From contig JAGXHW010000005.1 of NCBI GenBank assembly GCA_024635995.1, forward strand, positions 1-35,971: a DNA stretch of 35,971 nt, given 5' to 3'. Shown here piece after piece: positions 8,792 through 17,398 of this stretch; the stretch's first letter is position 1; each line of letters opens with the position of its first letter. The stretch is from Clostridiaceae bacterium. Its GTDB lineage: Bacteria > Bacillota > Clostridia > Peptostreptococcales > Tindalliaceae. The position numbers were made by a program, and so were the translations under genes. Under the pieces are notes generated by a model. That model was given only the letters and a program-made list of their open reading frames with translations. It was not told where the DNA came from and searched no databases.

Positions 8792-9211
8792 ATGACACGA
8801 GAAGAATTGATCAAAAAAGCCTTCGAGGTTAGAGAAAATGCGTATGTGCCCTATTCCCACTTTAAAGTGGGTGCTGCACTGCTGGCAGCTTCCGGTAGGG
8901 TTTATACAGGGTGCAATGTTGAATCTGCTTCTTATGGGGGTACAAACTGTGCAGAACGCACGGCTCTCTTCAAAGCTGTTTCAGAGGGTGAGCGGGAATA
9001 CAAAGCCATTGCTGTGGTGGGAGATCCGGCAACGTATACGTTTCCCTGTGGCATTTGCAGGCAGGTGTTGATGGAATTTGGCACAGACCTTGAGGTGATC
9101 GTTGCCAGAACAGAAAATGATTACAAGGTATTTACGTTGGACGAATTGCTGCCCCATTCATTTACCCCCCAGGATCTGGAAGCAGCAAATAATAAAGGAG
9201 GAAGTTCATGA
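8792..9211 (+). CDS. cdd: Cytidine deaminase
   Basis: 139 aa. GGAAGG lies nine bases before ATG 8792; the in-frame ATG 8783 overlaps it. Zinc and catalytic residues are visible: Cys53 and Glu55 in the NCAERTA block, and Cys86 and Cys89 in PCGICRQ. The substrate pocket NVESASYGGTNC is intact. The enzyme deaminates cytidine and deoxycytidine to uridine forms for pyrimidine salvage. The length is that of the homotetrameric class. The gene end overlaps era by four bases (ATGA), the same order as in B. subtilis. Confidence 0.97.
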   Translation: MTREELIKKAFEVRENAYVPYSHFKVGAALLAASGRVYTGCNVESASYGGTNCAERTALFKAVSEGEREYKAIAVVGDPATYTFPCGICRQVLMEFGTDLEVIVARTENDYKVFTLDELLPHSFTPQDLEAANNKGGSS

Positions 9212-10098
9212 GTTTTAAATCAGGATTTGTGGCCGTTGTTGGTCGGCCAAATGTTGGAAAATCAACGTTAATGAACCAACTGATTGGCGAGAAGGTAGCA
9301 ATCATGTCATCAAAACCACAAACAACCAGAAACAGTATCCGAGGTGTTTTAAACAGGGAAAAAAGTCAAATGGTATTGGTTGATACGCCTGGTTTGCATA
9401 AACCCAAGAATAAACTGGGTGATTTTATGATGGAAAGTGCACTAAACACCCTGAAGGATGTTGATGCCATTCTTTATTTGGTTGAACCGGAAAATAATAT
9501 AGGACCAGGTGACCGCTATATTATGGACCTGTTGAAAGACATCAAAACGCCGGTTATTTTAGTCATTAATAAAATAGACATTTCAGACAGTGATCAGTTA
9601 GATCATTGTTACGGGCTTTACGAGAAGATGAACCAGTTTCAGCGAATCATTCCCATCTCTGCCACATTGGGTGTTAATTTGGAGCAGGTGCTACGGGAAA
9701 TTGAATCATTGTTACCGGAAGGACCCAGGTATTTTCCTGAAGATATGATAACAGATCAGCCTGAACGTGTAATTATGGCTGAGTTGATCCGGGAAAAATT
9801 ATTGCAATACCTTGAACAGGAAGTGCCTCATGGTATTGCAGTGGTAACCGAGCGCATGCGTATGAATGAAGAAAAACAACTCATGGAAATACAGGCCACC
9901 ATTTTCTGCGAAAAAAAATCTCACAAAGGGATGATCATTGGAAAAAATGGTCGAAAACTAAAAGGTATAGGCAAAAGTGCTCGTGAAGACATGGAGCGTT
10001 TTCTGGGTACTAAAGTTTATTTGGAGCTCTGGGTGAAAGTGAAAGAAGGATGGCGGGATCAACCTTCATCGCTACGTGACTTTGGATATGATGAATAA
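9208..10098 (+). CDS. era: GTPase Era
   Basis: 296 aa. The GTPase domain has G1 GRPNVGKS (12-19), the Era effector stretch SSKPQTTRNSIRG, G3 DTPGLHKPK, G4 NKID and G5 SATLG. The C-terminal KH domain has GMIIGKNGRKLKGIGKSA and ends in the typical VKVKEGWRDQ. Era binds the 3' end of 16S rRNA and helps 30S assembly. Start ATG 9208 has AAAGGAGG ahead of it and overlaps the cdd stop. It acts in the same process as YbeY in this operon. Confidence 0.97.
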   Translation: MSFKSGFVAVVGRPNVGKSTLMNQLIGEKVAIMSSKPQTTRNSIRGVLNREKSQMVLVDTPGLHKPKNKLGDFMMESALNTLKDVDAILYLVEPENNIGPGDRYIMDLLKDIKTPVILVINKIDISDSDQLDHCYGLYEKMNQFQRIIPISATLGVNLEQVLREIESLLPEGPRYFPEDMITDQPERVIMAELIREKLLQYLEQEVPHGIAVVTERMRMNEEKQLMEIQATIFCEKKSHKGMIIGKNGRKLKGIGKSAREDMERFLGTKVYLELWVKVKEGWRDQPSSLRDFGYDE

Positions 10099-10122
10099 GA
10101 TAACGGAAAGCTGCGGATAAAC

Positions 10123-11007
10123 ATGCTGATTAATTCAGATGCTTTTGTTTTGAAAAGTCGTAAATACAATGAAGCAGACAGCCTGCTGGTTCTTTTCAGC
10201 CGCAAAATGGGAAGAATCAGTGCTGTCGCAAAGGGATCGCGCAGGGCGAAAAGCCAAATGCTGGCTGGTATTCAACCATTTTGCTATTCGCATTTTCTAT
10301 TGTACCAAGGCAGGAGTATGTATACGGTCAACCAAGTGGACACATTGAAAACTTTTTACCCTTTGCGGGAAAATTACCGAAGACTTACCTATGCTTCGTA
10401 TCTCGTTGAACTGGTTGAAATAGAAATTACTGAAGAGCAAAGCCACCCTCAACTCTTCAATTTGTTTGGAAAAGCCCTGTCTCTTCTCAGCGAGGAAACA
10501 ACAGAAATAGAAACACTGATCAGGTCCTTTGAACTTCACTATATGACCGCTTGCGGGTATGAGCCAAATTTATTTCACTGTGGACATTGTCAAAAAAGAG
10601 ATGAAAAGAAATGGTACTTCTCACATCCACAAGGGGGTCTTGTGTGCAGTCATTGCTACTCAAAGGAGCAAGATGCATTACGGATCTCAGAAAGAGGTTT
10701 AAAGCTTGCCAGATACCTTCAAATGAAAAGCCTCCCTGATGTGCAGCATTTAAAAATTCATCCCAGGCTGAATGAGGAGCTGCAGCAGATCAATAAGGCA
10801 TATCTGTTGTATCACACGGGAAGGCGTCAATTTAAAAGCCTGAGACTGTTACCCCGGGTAGATGAACTGATGTCCATACCGCCATCCAGAAATCATGACA
10901 AACAATCGGAGGCTGAATCACAAACCCATCGATTGACAGAAGAAGTTAAATTTGATACATTCAATAAAGATGAAGATAAGACCATCGGCAATGAACAGGA
11001 AGAGTAA
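10123..11007 (+). CDS. recO: DNA repair protein RecO
   Basis: 294 aa. The N-terminal OB fold begins INSDAFVLKSRKYNEADSL and includes GRISAVAKGSRRAKS. The middle is an all-helical region with a zinc-binding module, CGHC (after LFH) and CSHC. RecO loads RecA onto SSB-coated single strands together with RecR. The protein is longer than B. subtilis RecO (~255): residues ~250-294 form a polar, Glu/Asp/Gln-rich tail (TEEVKFDTFNKDEDKT) that looks disordered. The RBS is modest (GGAAAG). It is the last gene before the T-box, so it may be transcribed separately from glyS at times. Confidence 0.93.
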   Translation: MLINSDAFVLKSRKYNEADSLLVLFSRKMGRISAVAKGSRRAKSQMLAGIQPFCYSHFLLYQGRSMYTVNQVDTLKTFYPLRENYRRLTYASYLVELVEIEITEEQSHPQLFNLFGKALSLLSEETTEIETLIRSFELHYMTACGYEPNLFHCGHCQKRDEKKWYFSHPQGGLVCSHCYSKEQDALRISERGLKLARYLQMKSLPDVQHLKIHPRLNEELQQINKAYLLYHTGRRQFKSLRLLPRVDELMSIPPSRNHDKQSEAESQTHRLTEEVKFDTFNKDEDKTIGNEQEE

Positions 11008-11009
11008 TC

Positions 11010-11191
11010 ACAGTTATTGATTTCAGCGAACCGGGGATAGTGGAAGCCTGGTATTGATGTGTGGTGAAGGGAGCCTGGGAGCTGATCTGATGAAAGTGGG
11101 GATTTGCAGGACACAAATCCCAATAAGGGTGGAACCGCGGAAGTGAGGTAACATGCTTTCGTCCCTAACAAGGGACTGAAGGCATTTTTTT
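11010..11191 (+). promoter_or_regulatory. T-box riboswitch controlling glyS
   Basis: The T-box sequence AAGGGTGGAACCGCGG is at 11125-11140. Upstream, a stem III hairpin spans about 11097-11121 (GGATTTG with CAAATCC). A stem I apical hairpin lies near 11038-11062, where ACCGGG pairs with CCTGGT around the conserved-looking GATAGTGGAAG. The terminator is ATGCTTTCGTCCCT against AGGGACTGAAGGCAT (11153-11185) followed by seven T. An uncharged tRNA-Gly bound to the leader would stabilise the antiterminator and allow glyS transcription. The length (~180) suits the short glycine class without full stem II. The specifier triplet could not be fixed by eye; a GGT near 11077 is only a candidate. Confidence 0.92.
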
Positions 11192-11231
11192 ATGTATAAA
11201 GAGGGTAATTTCATAATGAGATAGGGGCTTT

Positions 11232-12623
11232 ATGATGACAGTGGAAAAAAGCATGGATAAGATCGTTTCATTGGCAAAATCAAGGGGGTTTGTGTTTTCT
11301 GGATCAGAAATTTACGGAGGTTTGGCAAACACATGGGATTATGGACCACTGGGAGTTGAGCTGAAGAACAATATTAAAAAGGCATGGTGGAAAAAATTTG
11401 TTCAGCAAAACCCACATAATGTAGGACTGGACTCAGCCATTTTGATGAACCCTAAGACATGGGAAGCTTCCGGCCACGTGGGCGGGTTCAGCGATCCGCT
11501 AATGGATTGTCGTGAATGCAAATCAAGATTTCGTGCTGATAAGTTGATAGAAGACCACCTGGGAGAAGCTGCCCTTGGAGCAGCTATTGACGGTTGGAGT
11601 ACAGATAAAATGAGTGAATACATTGCACAGGAAGGTATTATCTGTCCGGATTGTGGCGCCAAAAACTTTACATCAATTCGACAGTTTAACCTTATGTTCA
11701 AAACCTTTCAGGGAGTGACAGAAGATAGCAGCACAGAAATCTTTTTAAGACCTGAAACAGCACAGGGTATTTTTGTTAACTTCAAAAATGTACAACGGTC
11801 CAGCCGGAAAAAAGTGCCATTTGGAATAGGTCAAATCGGAAAATCCTTCCGTAATGAAATCACGCCAGGGAATTTTACCTTTAGAACAAGGGAATTTGAA
11901 CAAATGGAGCTGGAGTTCTTTTGCAAGCCTGGAACGGATTTAGAGTGGTTTGATTACTGGTCAGATTTTTGTCACCAATGGTTACTTGACCTTGGCCTAA
12001 CTGCCGACAAGATACGCCTGAGAGAACACAAGAAAGAAGAACTGTCACATTATAGTAACGCCACCACTGATATTGAATACAAATTCCCCTTCGGCTGGGG
12101 CGAACTGTGGGGGATTGCAGATCGGACCGATTTTGACCTAAAGCAACATGCGAAGCATTCAGGCACTGACTTTCACTACCAGGATCCAATCACCAACGAA
12201 AAATACATTCCCTATTGCATCGAACCATCTGTAGGAGCGGACCGGGTTGCACTGGCGTTTCTGGTGGACGCCTATGACGAAGAAGTAGTCGATGAGAAGG
12301 ACACAAGGGTTGTCCTCCATTTGCATCCATTTCTGGCCCCGATAAAGGCAACTGTACTGCCCTTGTCTAAAAAACTGGGTGAAGAGGCAATAAAAGTGTA
12401 TGAATTGCTTTCAGAGCATTTTACAGTTGATTATGACGATGCAGGCAGTATTGGTAAACGCTACAGAAGAAATGACGAAATTGGTACTCCTTACTGTATC
12501 ACCTATGATTTTGATTCTCTGGAGGATGAATGTGTTACAGTGCGCCATCGTGATACAATGGAACAGGAAAGGGTATCAATTAATCAATTGGTGCATTATA
12601 TGACGGAAAAACTTGGTTTTTAA
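11232..12623 (+). CDS. glyS: Glycyl-tRNA synthetase, single-chain (alpha2) type
   Basis: 463 aa. Start ATG 11232 or ATG 11235, both just after AGGGG. The class II core shows [19 protein letters not shown], the motif 2 area [23 protein letters not shown], and motif 3 with [14 protein letters not shown]. Two CxxC pairs (CRECKS and CPDCGAK) match the insertion typical of this type. The C-terminal anticodon-binding domain (~365-463) contains [19 protein letters not shown]. It charges tRNA-Gly. B. subtilis has the unrelated two-subunit GlyQS at this locus, while this is the archaeal/eukaryotic-like homodimer common in Clostridia. Its T-box directly precedes it. Confidence 0.97.
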   Translation: MMTVEKSMDKIVSLAKSRGFVFSGSEIYGGLANTWDYGPLGVELKNNIKKAWWKKFVQQNPHNVGLDSAILMNPKTWEASGHVGGFSDPLMDCRECKSRFRADKLIEDHLGEAALGAAIDGWSTDKMSEYIAQEGIICPDCGAKNFTSIRQFNLMFKTFQGVTEDSSTEIFLRPETAQGIFVNFKNVQRSSRKKVPFGIGQIGKSFRNEITPGNFTFRTREFEQMELEFFCKPGTDLEWFDYWSDFCHQWLLDLGLTADKIRLREHKKEELSHYSNATTDIEYKFPFGWGELWGIADRTDFDLKQHAKHSGTDFHYQDPITNEKYIPYCIEPSVGADRVALAFLVDAYDEEVVDEKDTRVVLHLHPFLAPIKATVLPLSKKLGEEAIKVYELLSEHFTVDYDDAGSIGKRYRRNDEIGTPYCITYDFDSLEDECVTVRHRDTMEQERVSINQLVHYMTEKLGF

Positions 12624-12634
12624 GGAGGAGATCT

Positions 12635-13468
12635 ATGGAAACCCAGGACCTTAAACTTTTTATTGTGTCAGACTCAGTGGGTGAAACGGCTGAACTTGTT
12701 GTGAGAGCGGCGCTTAGCCAATTTGATTTTCACAGCTATGAAATCCGCAGGTTTTCTTTTGTTGCTGATCGAGACCAGGTGATGGAGTTGATGGATGAAG
12801 CAGATGAAGACAGTATCATCATGTTCACCATGGTGGTGCCTGAGGTTAGACAACTTCTTGTGGAAGAGATTAGGAAAAGAAATTTGCCATCTGTGGATTT
12901 AATGTCGAACTTGATGGAGTTATTTGAAAAAAGACTGGACATGAAACCCATTGGCGAGGCAGGTTTGATTAGAAGACTTGACGAACAATATTTCAGACGA
13001 ATTGAAGCCATTGAATTTGCTGTTAAGTATGATGATGGGAAAGACCCCAGGGGATTGCAAAAAGCCGATATTGTGCTTATCGGAATCTCCCGCACGTCTA
13101 AAACACCACTGAGTATGTACCTGGCACATCGTAACATCAAGGTAGCCAACGTACCATTGGTGCCGGAAGTATCGCCGCCCAAAGAATTATTTGAAGTAAA
13201 ACCCCAAAAAATCATCGGATTGACCACCGATCCTTACAAGCTCATTGAGATACGCAAAGAACGTATCAAAGCGTTGGGTTTGCAGGATAATGCCAACTAT
13301 GCCAGTATTCAGCGCATTATTGAAGAGTTGGAATATGCAGATGCACTGATGAAAAAATTTGGCTGCCCGGTGATTGATGTTTCCGCTCGGGCAGTGGAAG
13401 AAAGTGCCAGCATCATTTTGGAAATTTGCAGAGAAATTGGATACGATGTCGGGCTAATGAAAAAGTGA
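12635..13468 (+). CDS. Pyruvate, phosphate dikinase regulatory protein (bifunctional kinase/phosphorylase, YqfL family, DUF299)
   Basis: 277 aa. The N-terminus has VSDSVGETAELVVRAALSQF, and a P-loop-like GISRTSKTPLSMYLA starts at residue ~150; both are diagnostic. The conserved C-terminal block is YADALMKKFGCPVIDVSARAVEE. Family knowledge: it inactivates PPDK by ADP-dependent phosphorylation of a threonine next to the catalytic histidine and reactivates it by phosphate-dependent dephosphorylation. It lies 26 bases upstream of ppdK, so regulator and target are co-transcribed. GGAGGAGAT precedes the ATG. No CcpN-like gene lies before it, unlike B. subtilis. Confidence 0.95.
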   Translation: METQDLKLFIVSDSVGETAELVVRAALSQFDFHSYEIRRFSFVADRDQVMELMDEADEDSIIMFTMVVPEVRQLLVEEIRKRNLPSVDLMSNLMELFEKRLDMKPIGEAGLIRRLDEQYFRRIEAIEFAVKYDDGKDPRGLQKADIVLIGISRTSKTPLSMYLAHRNIKVANVPLVPEVSPPKELFEVKPQKIIGLTTDPYKLIEIRKERIKALGLQDNANYASIQRIIEELEYADALMKKFGCPVIDVSARAVEESASIILEICREIGYDVGLMKK

Positions 13469-13494
13469 AAAAACTGCGGAGGTGACCATCAACC

Positions 13495-16116
13495 ATGAAA
13501 AAGTTTGTGTACGCGTTTCGTGAAGGGTCGAAAGACATGAAACCTTTGCTTGGAGGAAAAGGCGCCAATCTGGCCGAAATGACGCGCATTGGCCTTCCTG
13601 TACCAGGCGGTTTTACCATTACCACAGAAGCATGTATTGAGTATTATCAGCAAGGCAATAAGATTTGGGACGATTTAAAAGCTGAAATGCTAAACAAGCT
13701 GCAGGAATTGGAAGAAGAGATGGGTAAAAAACTTGGAGATTTGGCAGATCCACTACTTGTATCAGTTCGCTCTGGAGCAGTTATTTCAATGCCGGGTATG
13801 ATGGATACAATCCTTAACCTGGGGTTGAACGATGAAACAGTTAAGGGACTGGCTCAGTTTTCAGGTAATCCCAGGTTTGCCTATGACAGTTACCGAAGGT
13901 TAATCCAAATGTTTGGTGATGTTGTTTTGGAAATTCCAAAATACAAATTTGAAAGTTTATTAGAAAAAATGAAAAACGAAAAAGAAGTATCATCTGATAT
14001 AGGTCTTGCTGTTGAAGACTTTCAGGCGTTGGTTGATGCTTATAAACTAGTGGTTCAAAAGGAAACAAAAAAACCATTTCCTCAAGATCCCCATGAGCAA
14101 CTTTTGATGGCAGTAGAGGCAGTCTTTAAATCCTGGAATAATCCAAGGGCAAGAATTTATCGTGAACATAATGACATAGCCCATAACCTGGGCACCGCTG
14201 TTACTGTTCAAGTGATGGTTTTTGGTAACATGGGTGATGATTCAGGAACAGGTGTCGCCTTCACAAGAAACCCATCAACGGGAGAGAATAAACTATATGG
14301 TGAGTTTCTGGTAAATGCCCAGGGAGAAGATGTGGTTGCCGGTATCCGCACACCCAAAGACATAAGTGAAATGAAGGAGCTTTTACCTGAAGCCTACCAT
14401 CAATTTACGGAAGTGGCACAACTGCTTGAAAAACATTATCGTGACATGCAAGACATCGAATTTACAGTGGACCGGGGCAGGTTATTTATGTTACAAACCC
14501 GTACCGGAAAACGAACGGCGCATGCTGCCATAAGAGCAATGGTCGACATGGTTGAGGAAGGTTTGATCACTAAAAACGAAGCTTTGCTGAGGCTTAATCC
14601 ATCAGATTTGGACCAGCTGCTGCATCCCACCTTTGACGATCAGGCACTGGCAGATGCAAAAGTCTTAACAAAAGGGTTGCCGGCTTCTTCGGGAGCTGCT
14701 TCAGGAAAAGTGTGTTTTACACCTGAAGCCGCTGTCAAAGCGAAGGAAGCTGGTGAAACAGTCATATTGGTGCGTAACGAAACATCCCCTGAAGACATTG
14801 AAGGAATGGTGGCGGCAGCAGGCATTCTCACCGCAAAGGGAGGTATGACATCCCATGCAGCTGTTGTTGCCAGAGGTATGGGTAAGTGTTGTGTGTCAGG
14901 TGCAGGTGAGTTAAACATTAACGAACAGGAAAAATACTTTAAGGATGGGACAGATACCTACCATGAAGGCGATTTTATTTCACTGGATGGGAACACTGGT
15001 AATGTGTATGCTGGGAAAATCGCCACCCGTGAAGCCAGGTTAGGCGGGTATTTTGTCACCATTATGGAATGGGCGGATGCCATTCGTACACTAAAAGTGC
15101 GTACCAACGCAGACACACCCAGAGACTCAGCAAAAGCAGTGGAATTTGGGGCAGAAGGCATCGGTCTTTGTCGAACAGAACACATGTTTTTTGAAGAGAG
15201 TAGAATCGCAGTAATGCGGCGAATGATCCTGTCACGTACGGTGGAAGCCAGAAAAAAAGCGCTGGCTGAATTGATGCCCATGCAACGTCAGGATTTTATT
15301 GACATATTTAAAGTAATGGGAGACAGACCGGTGACCATTCGATTGCTGGATCCTCCCCTGCATGAATTTCTGCCATCAGAAGCCAGGGACATTGAACGTT
15401 TGGCCAGTGAACTGGAGGTTTCGATCGATCAATTAAAAGAAACTGTTCGTGAATTGGCAGAGGTTAATCCAATGCTGGGCCACCGAGGCTGCAGGTTGGC
15501 AGTAACCTACCCGGAAATTTATGAGATGCAGGTGCAAGCTATTATGGAGGCTGCCACCATTCTTAAAAGTGAAGGTCATGCAGTTATTCCTGAGATAATG
15601 ATACCACTCATTGGTGAAGTGAAAGAACTGCTATTTGTGAAAGAACTTGTACTTAGAGTAATCAAAAGGGTTGCTGAAGATAGCGGAGAGACAGTACCTT
15701 ACATGATTGGAACAATGATCGAGATTCCCCGGGCAGCCATCACTGCGGATGATGTTGCCAAGGATGCCGAGTTTTTCTCTTTTGGCACCAACGATTTAAC
15801 CCAAATGACCTACGGATTTTCCAGAGATGATGCAGGAAAATTTATTAAGGAATACCGGGACAAAGGAATTCTGGAAAAAGATCCTTTCCAGCAAATCGAT
15901 CGACGTGGTGTGGGAGAATTGATGAAAATCGCTGTCAAGTTGGGGAAAGAGGCCAGACCTGATTTGAAACTGGGTATATGTGGGGAACATGGTGGTGACC
16001 CAAGTTCGGTGGAATTTTGCCATATGATAGGCCTTGATTATGTCTCCTGCTCACCCTTTAGAGTACCTATTGCGCGTTTGGCTGCGGCCCAGGCGGCAAT
16101 ACGTTATCCTTCCTAA
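13495..16116 (+). CDS. ppdK: Pyruvate, phosphate dikinase
   Basis: 873 aa, full length for the family (~874). The N-terminal ATP-grasp domain begins FREGSKDMKPLLGGKGANLAEM. The phosphohistidine domain has GGMTSHAAVVARGMGKCC with catalytic His454 and, two residues earlier, Thr452, the regulatory phosphorylation site. The C-terminal TIM barrel binds pyruvate/PEP and shows GICGEHGGDP and the Cys-containing YVSCSPFRVPIARLAAAQ. It interconverts ATP, phosphate and pyruvate with AMP, pyrophosphate and PEP, giving pyrophosphate-linked glycolysis or gluconeogenesis. The regulator gene directly upstream acts on it. A strong terminator follows. Confidence 0.98.
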   Translation: MKKFVYAFREGSKDMKPLLGGKGANLAEMTRIGLPVPGGFTITTEACIEYYQQGNKIWDDLKAEMLNKLQELEEEMGKKLGDLADPLLVSVRSGAVISMPGMMDTILNLGLNDETVKGLAQFSGNPRFAYDSYRRLIQMFGDVVLEIPKYKFESLLEKMKNEKEVSSDIGLAVEDFQALVDAYKLVVQKETKKPFPQDPHEQLLMAVEAVFKSWNNPRARIYREHNDIAHNLGTAVTVQVMVFGNMGDDSGTGVAFTRNPSTGENKLYGEFLVNAQGEDVVAGIRTPKDISEMKELLPEAYHQFTEVAQLLEKHYRDMQDIEFTVDRGRLFMLQTRTGKRTAHAAIRAMVDMVEEGLITKNEALLRLNPSDLDQLLHPTFDDQALADAKVLTKGLPASSGAASGKVCFTPEAAVKAKEAGETVILVRNETSPEDIEGMVAAAGILTAKGGMTSHAAVVARGMGKCCVSGAGELNINEQEKYFKDGTDTYHEGDFISLDGNTGNVYAGKIATREARLGGYFVTIMEWADAIRTLKVRTNADTPRDSAKAVEFGAEGIGLCRTEHMFFEESRIAVMRRMILSRTVEARKKALAELMPMQRQDFIDIFKVMGDRPVTIRLLDPPLHEFLPSEARDIERLASELEVSIDQLKETVRELAEVNPMLGHRGCRLAVTYPEIYEMQVQAIMEAATILKSEGHAVIPEIMIPLIGEVKELLFVKELVLRVIKRVAEDSGETVPYMIGTMIEIPRAAITADDVAKDAEFFSFGTNDLTQMTYGFSRDDAGKFIKEYRDKGILEKDPFQQIDRRGVGELMKIAVKLGKEARPDLKLGICGEHGGDPSSVEFCHMIGLDYVSCSPFRVPIARLAAAQAAIRYPS

Positions 16117-16155
16117 AGAGAACAAGACACATTAATAGAGACACATTGTTGTTTA

Positions 16156-16196
16156 TAATCCTGCTGTTATAATTGACAGCAGGATTATTAATTTTT
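16156..16196 (+). terminator. Terminator after ppdK
   Basis: A perfect 12-bp stem, TAATCCTGCTGT at 16156-16167 with ACAGCAGGATTA at 16176-16187, an eight-base loop, then TTAATTTTT. It ends the phoH-to-ppdK transcription region. Confidence 0.9.
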
Positions 16197-16257
16197 GAGC
16201 CCTCTCCACAAAAGCTAAAGAAATAGGCTAAAGCAATCTACAAATTTCAAAAAACAA

Positions 16258-16286
16258 TTGAGATTATTTATCAATTTTGATATAAT
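16258..16286 (+). promoter_or_regulatory. Sigma-A promoter for dgt-dnaG-rpoD
   Basis: TTGAGA at 16258-16263, exactly 17 bp, then TATAAT at 16281-16286. It lies in an AT-rich stretch 45 bases upstream of dgt and after the ppdK terminator. Confidence 0.85.
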
Positions 16287-16330
16287 ATATTACTTATGAG
16301 GGTATTGATATACCAGAGGGGTGATGTGGT

Positions 16331-17305
16331 TTGCCACAGGACAGCAAAATTCGGGTTATGACAGAAAACAATGAAAAAGAATTTTTGTCACCTTGGGCAC
16401 AACTCAGCAGTGAAAGTAAAGGAAGGTTAACTGAAGAAGAACCTTGTGATATTCGAACGACTTACCAACGTGACCGTGACCGAATCATTCATTCTGAGTT
16501 TTTTCGGAAATTAAAAGGAAAAACACAGGTATTTATTCAGATGCATGAATTTTACCGAAGTCGTCTGACGCATACCCTGGAAGTCAGTCAGATTGCCCGC
16601 ACCATTGCCAGAGCACTTCGTCTGAATGAAGATTTAATTGAAGCCATTGCTTTAGGCCACGACCTTGGACACACCTGTTTTGGCCATAGCGGGGAGGAAG
16701 TGCTGCATCATCTTACAGGACACTTTGCACATAATGAACAAAGTCTTCGTGTGGTTGATGTGTTGGAAAGAAAGGGCAAAGGATTGAATCTAACCTATGA
16801 AGTAAGAGACGGCATCCTAAATCATACAGGTGAAGGAGTCCCTGTAACGATGGAAGGGAAACTTGTAAAAATTGCAGACCGGATCACCTATTTATGCCAT
16901 GATATCCAGGATAGCCTAAGTGCAGGTATTATCACGGATGAGGATATCCCTGAACTATGTAAAGAGAAGCTGGGAAACAGCCATAGCCAGAGAGTCAACG
17001 CATTTGTTCATGATATGGTTTTGGAAACGGCACGACAACTAAAAGCAGGAAATGAACAACGAATCTATCAAACACCAGAAATGGAATCTGTCATGAGGGA
17101 ATTACGAAAATTCATGTTTGACCGTGTGTACAATGGAAAAGTTTGCATGCACGAAAAGGTTAAATCAACCCATATTGTAGAGTTTTTGTTCCAGACATAC
17201 ACGAAAGACATGTCAGTGACGGATGCTACGGACCATATTGCAGGTTTAACAGACAGCATGGCAATCAAGGAATTTCAGGATCGTATCATTCCAAAACCCA
17301 AGTGA
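16331..17305 (+). CDS. dgt: Deoxyguanosinetriphosphate triphosphohydrolase-like HD protein
   Basis: 324 aa from a TTG start, set by AGGGGTGA six bases upstream. HD-superfamily ligands are visible: His in RLTHTLEVSQIARTIARAL, then His-Asp in ALGHDLGHTCFGHSGEE, and a downstream Asp in KIADRITYLCHDIQD. The usual HTPFGH appears here as HTCFGH. The short ~330-aa clostridial class normally lies directly before dnaG. The enzyme likely splits dNTPs, perhaps dGTP, into nucleoside and triphosphate, tuning dNTP pools near replication genes; the exact substrate is inferred. Confidence 0.92.
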   Translation: MPQDSKIRVMTENNEKEFLSPWAQLSSESKGRLTEEEPCDIRTTYQRDRDRIIHSEFFRKLKGKTQVFIQMHEFYRSRLTHTLEVSQIARTIARALRLNEDLIEAIALGHDLGHTCFGHSGEEVLHHLTGHFAHNEQSLRVVDVLERKGKGLNLTYEVRDGILNHTGEGVPVTMEGKLVKIADRITYLCHDIQDSLSAGIITDEDIPELCKEKLGNSHSQRVNAFVHDMVLETARQLKAGNEQRIYQTPEMESVMRELRKFMFDRVYNGKVCMHEKVKSTHIVEFLFQTYTKDMSVTDATDHIAGLTDSMAIKEFQDRIIPKPK

Positions 17306-17398
17306 TGTTTTTTTGATATATAAAGAGGAAAAGGTGAAGTGGTGTCGAATAGAGTATAAACAACCATCGTTTACCATTGAAGGAAAAGATGTGAAAAA

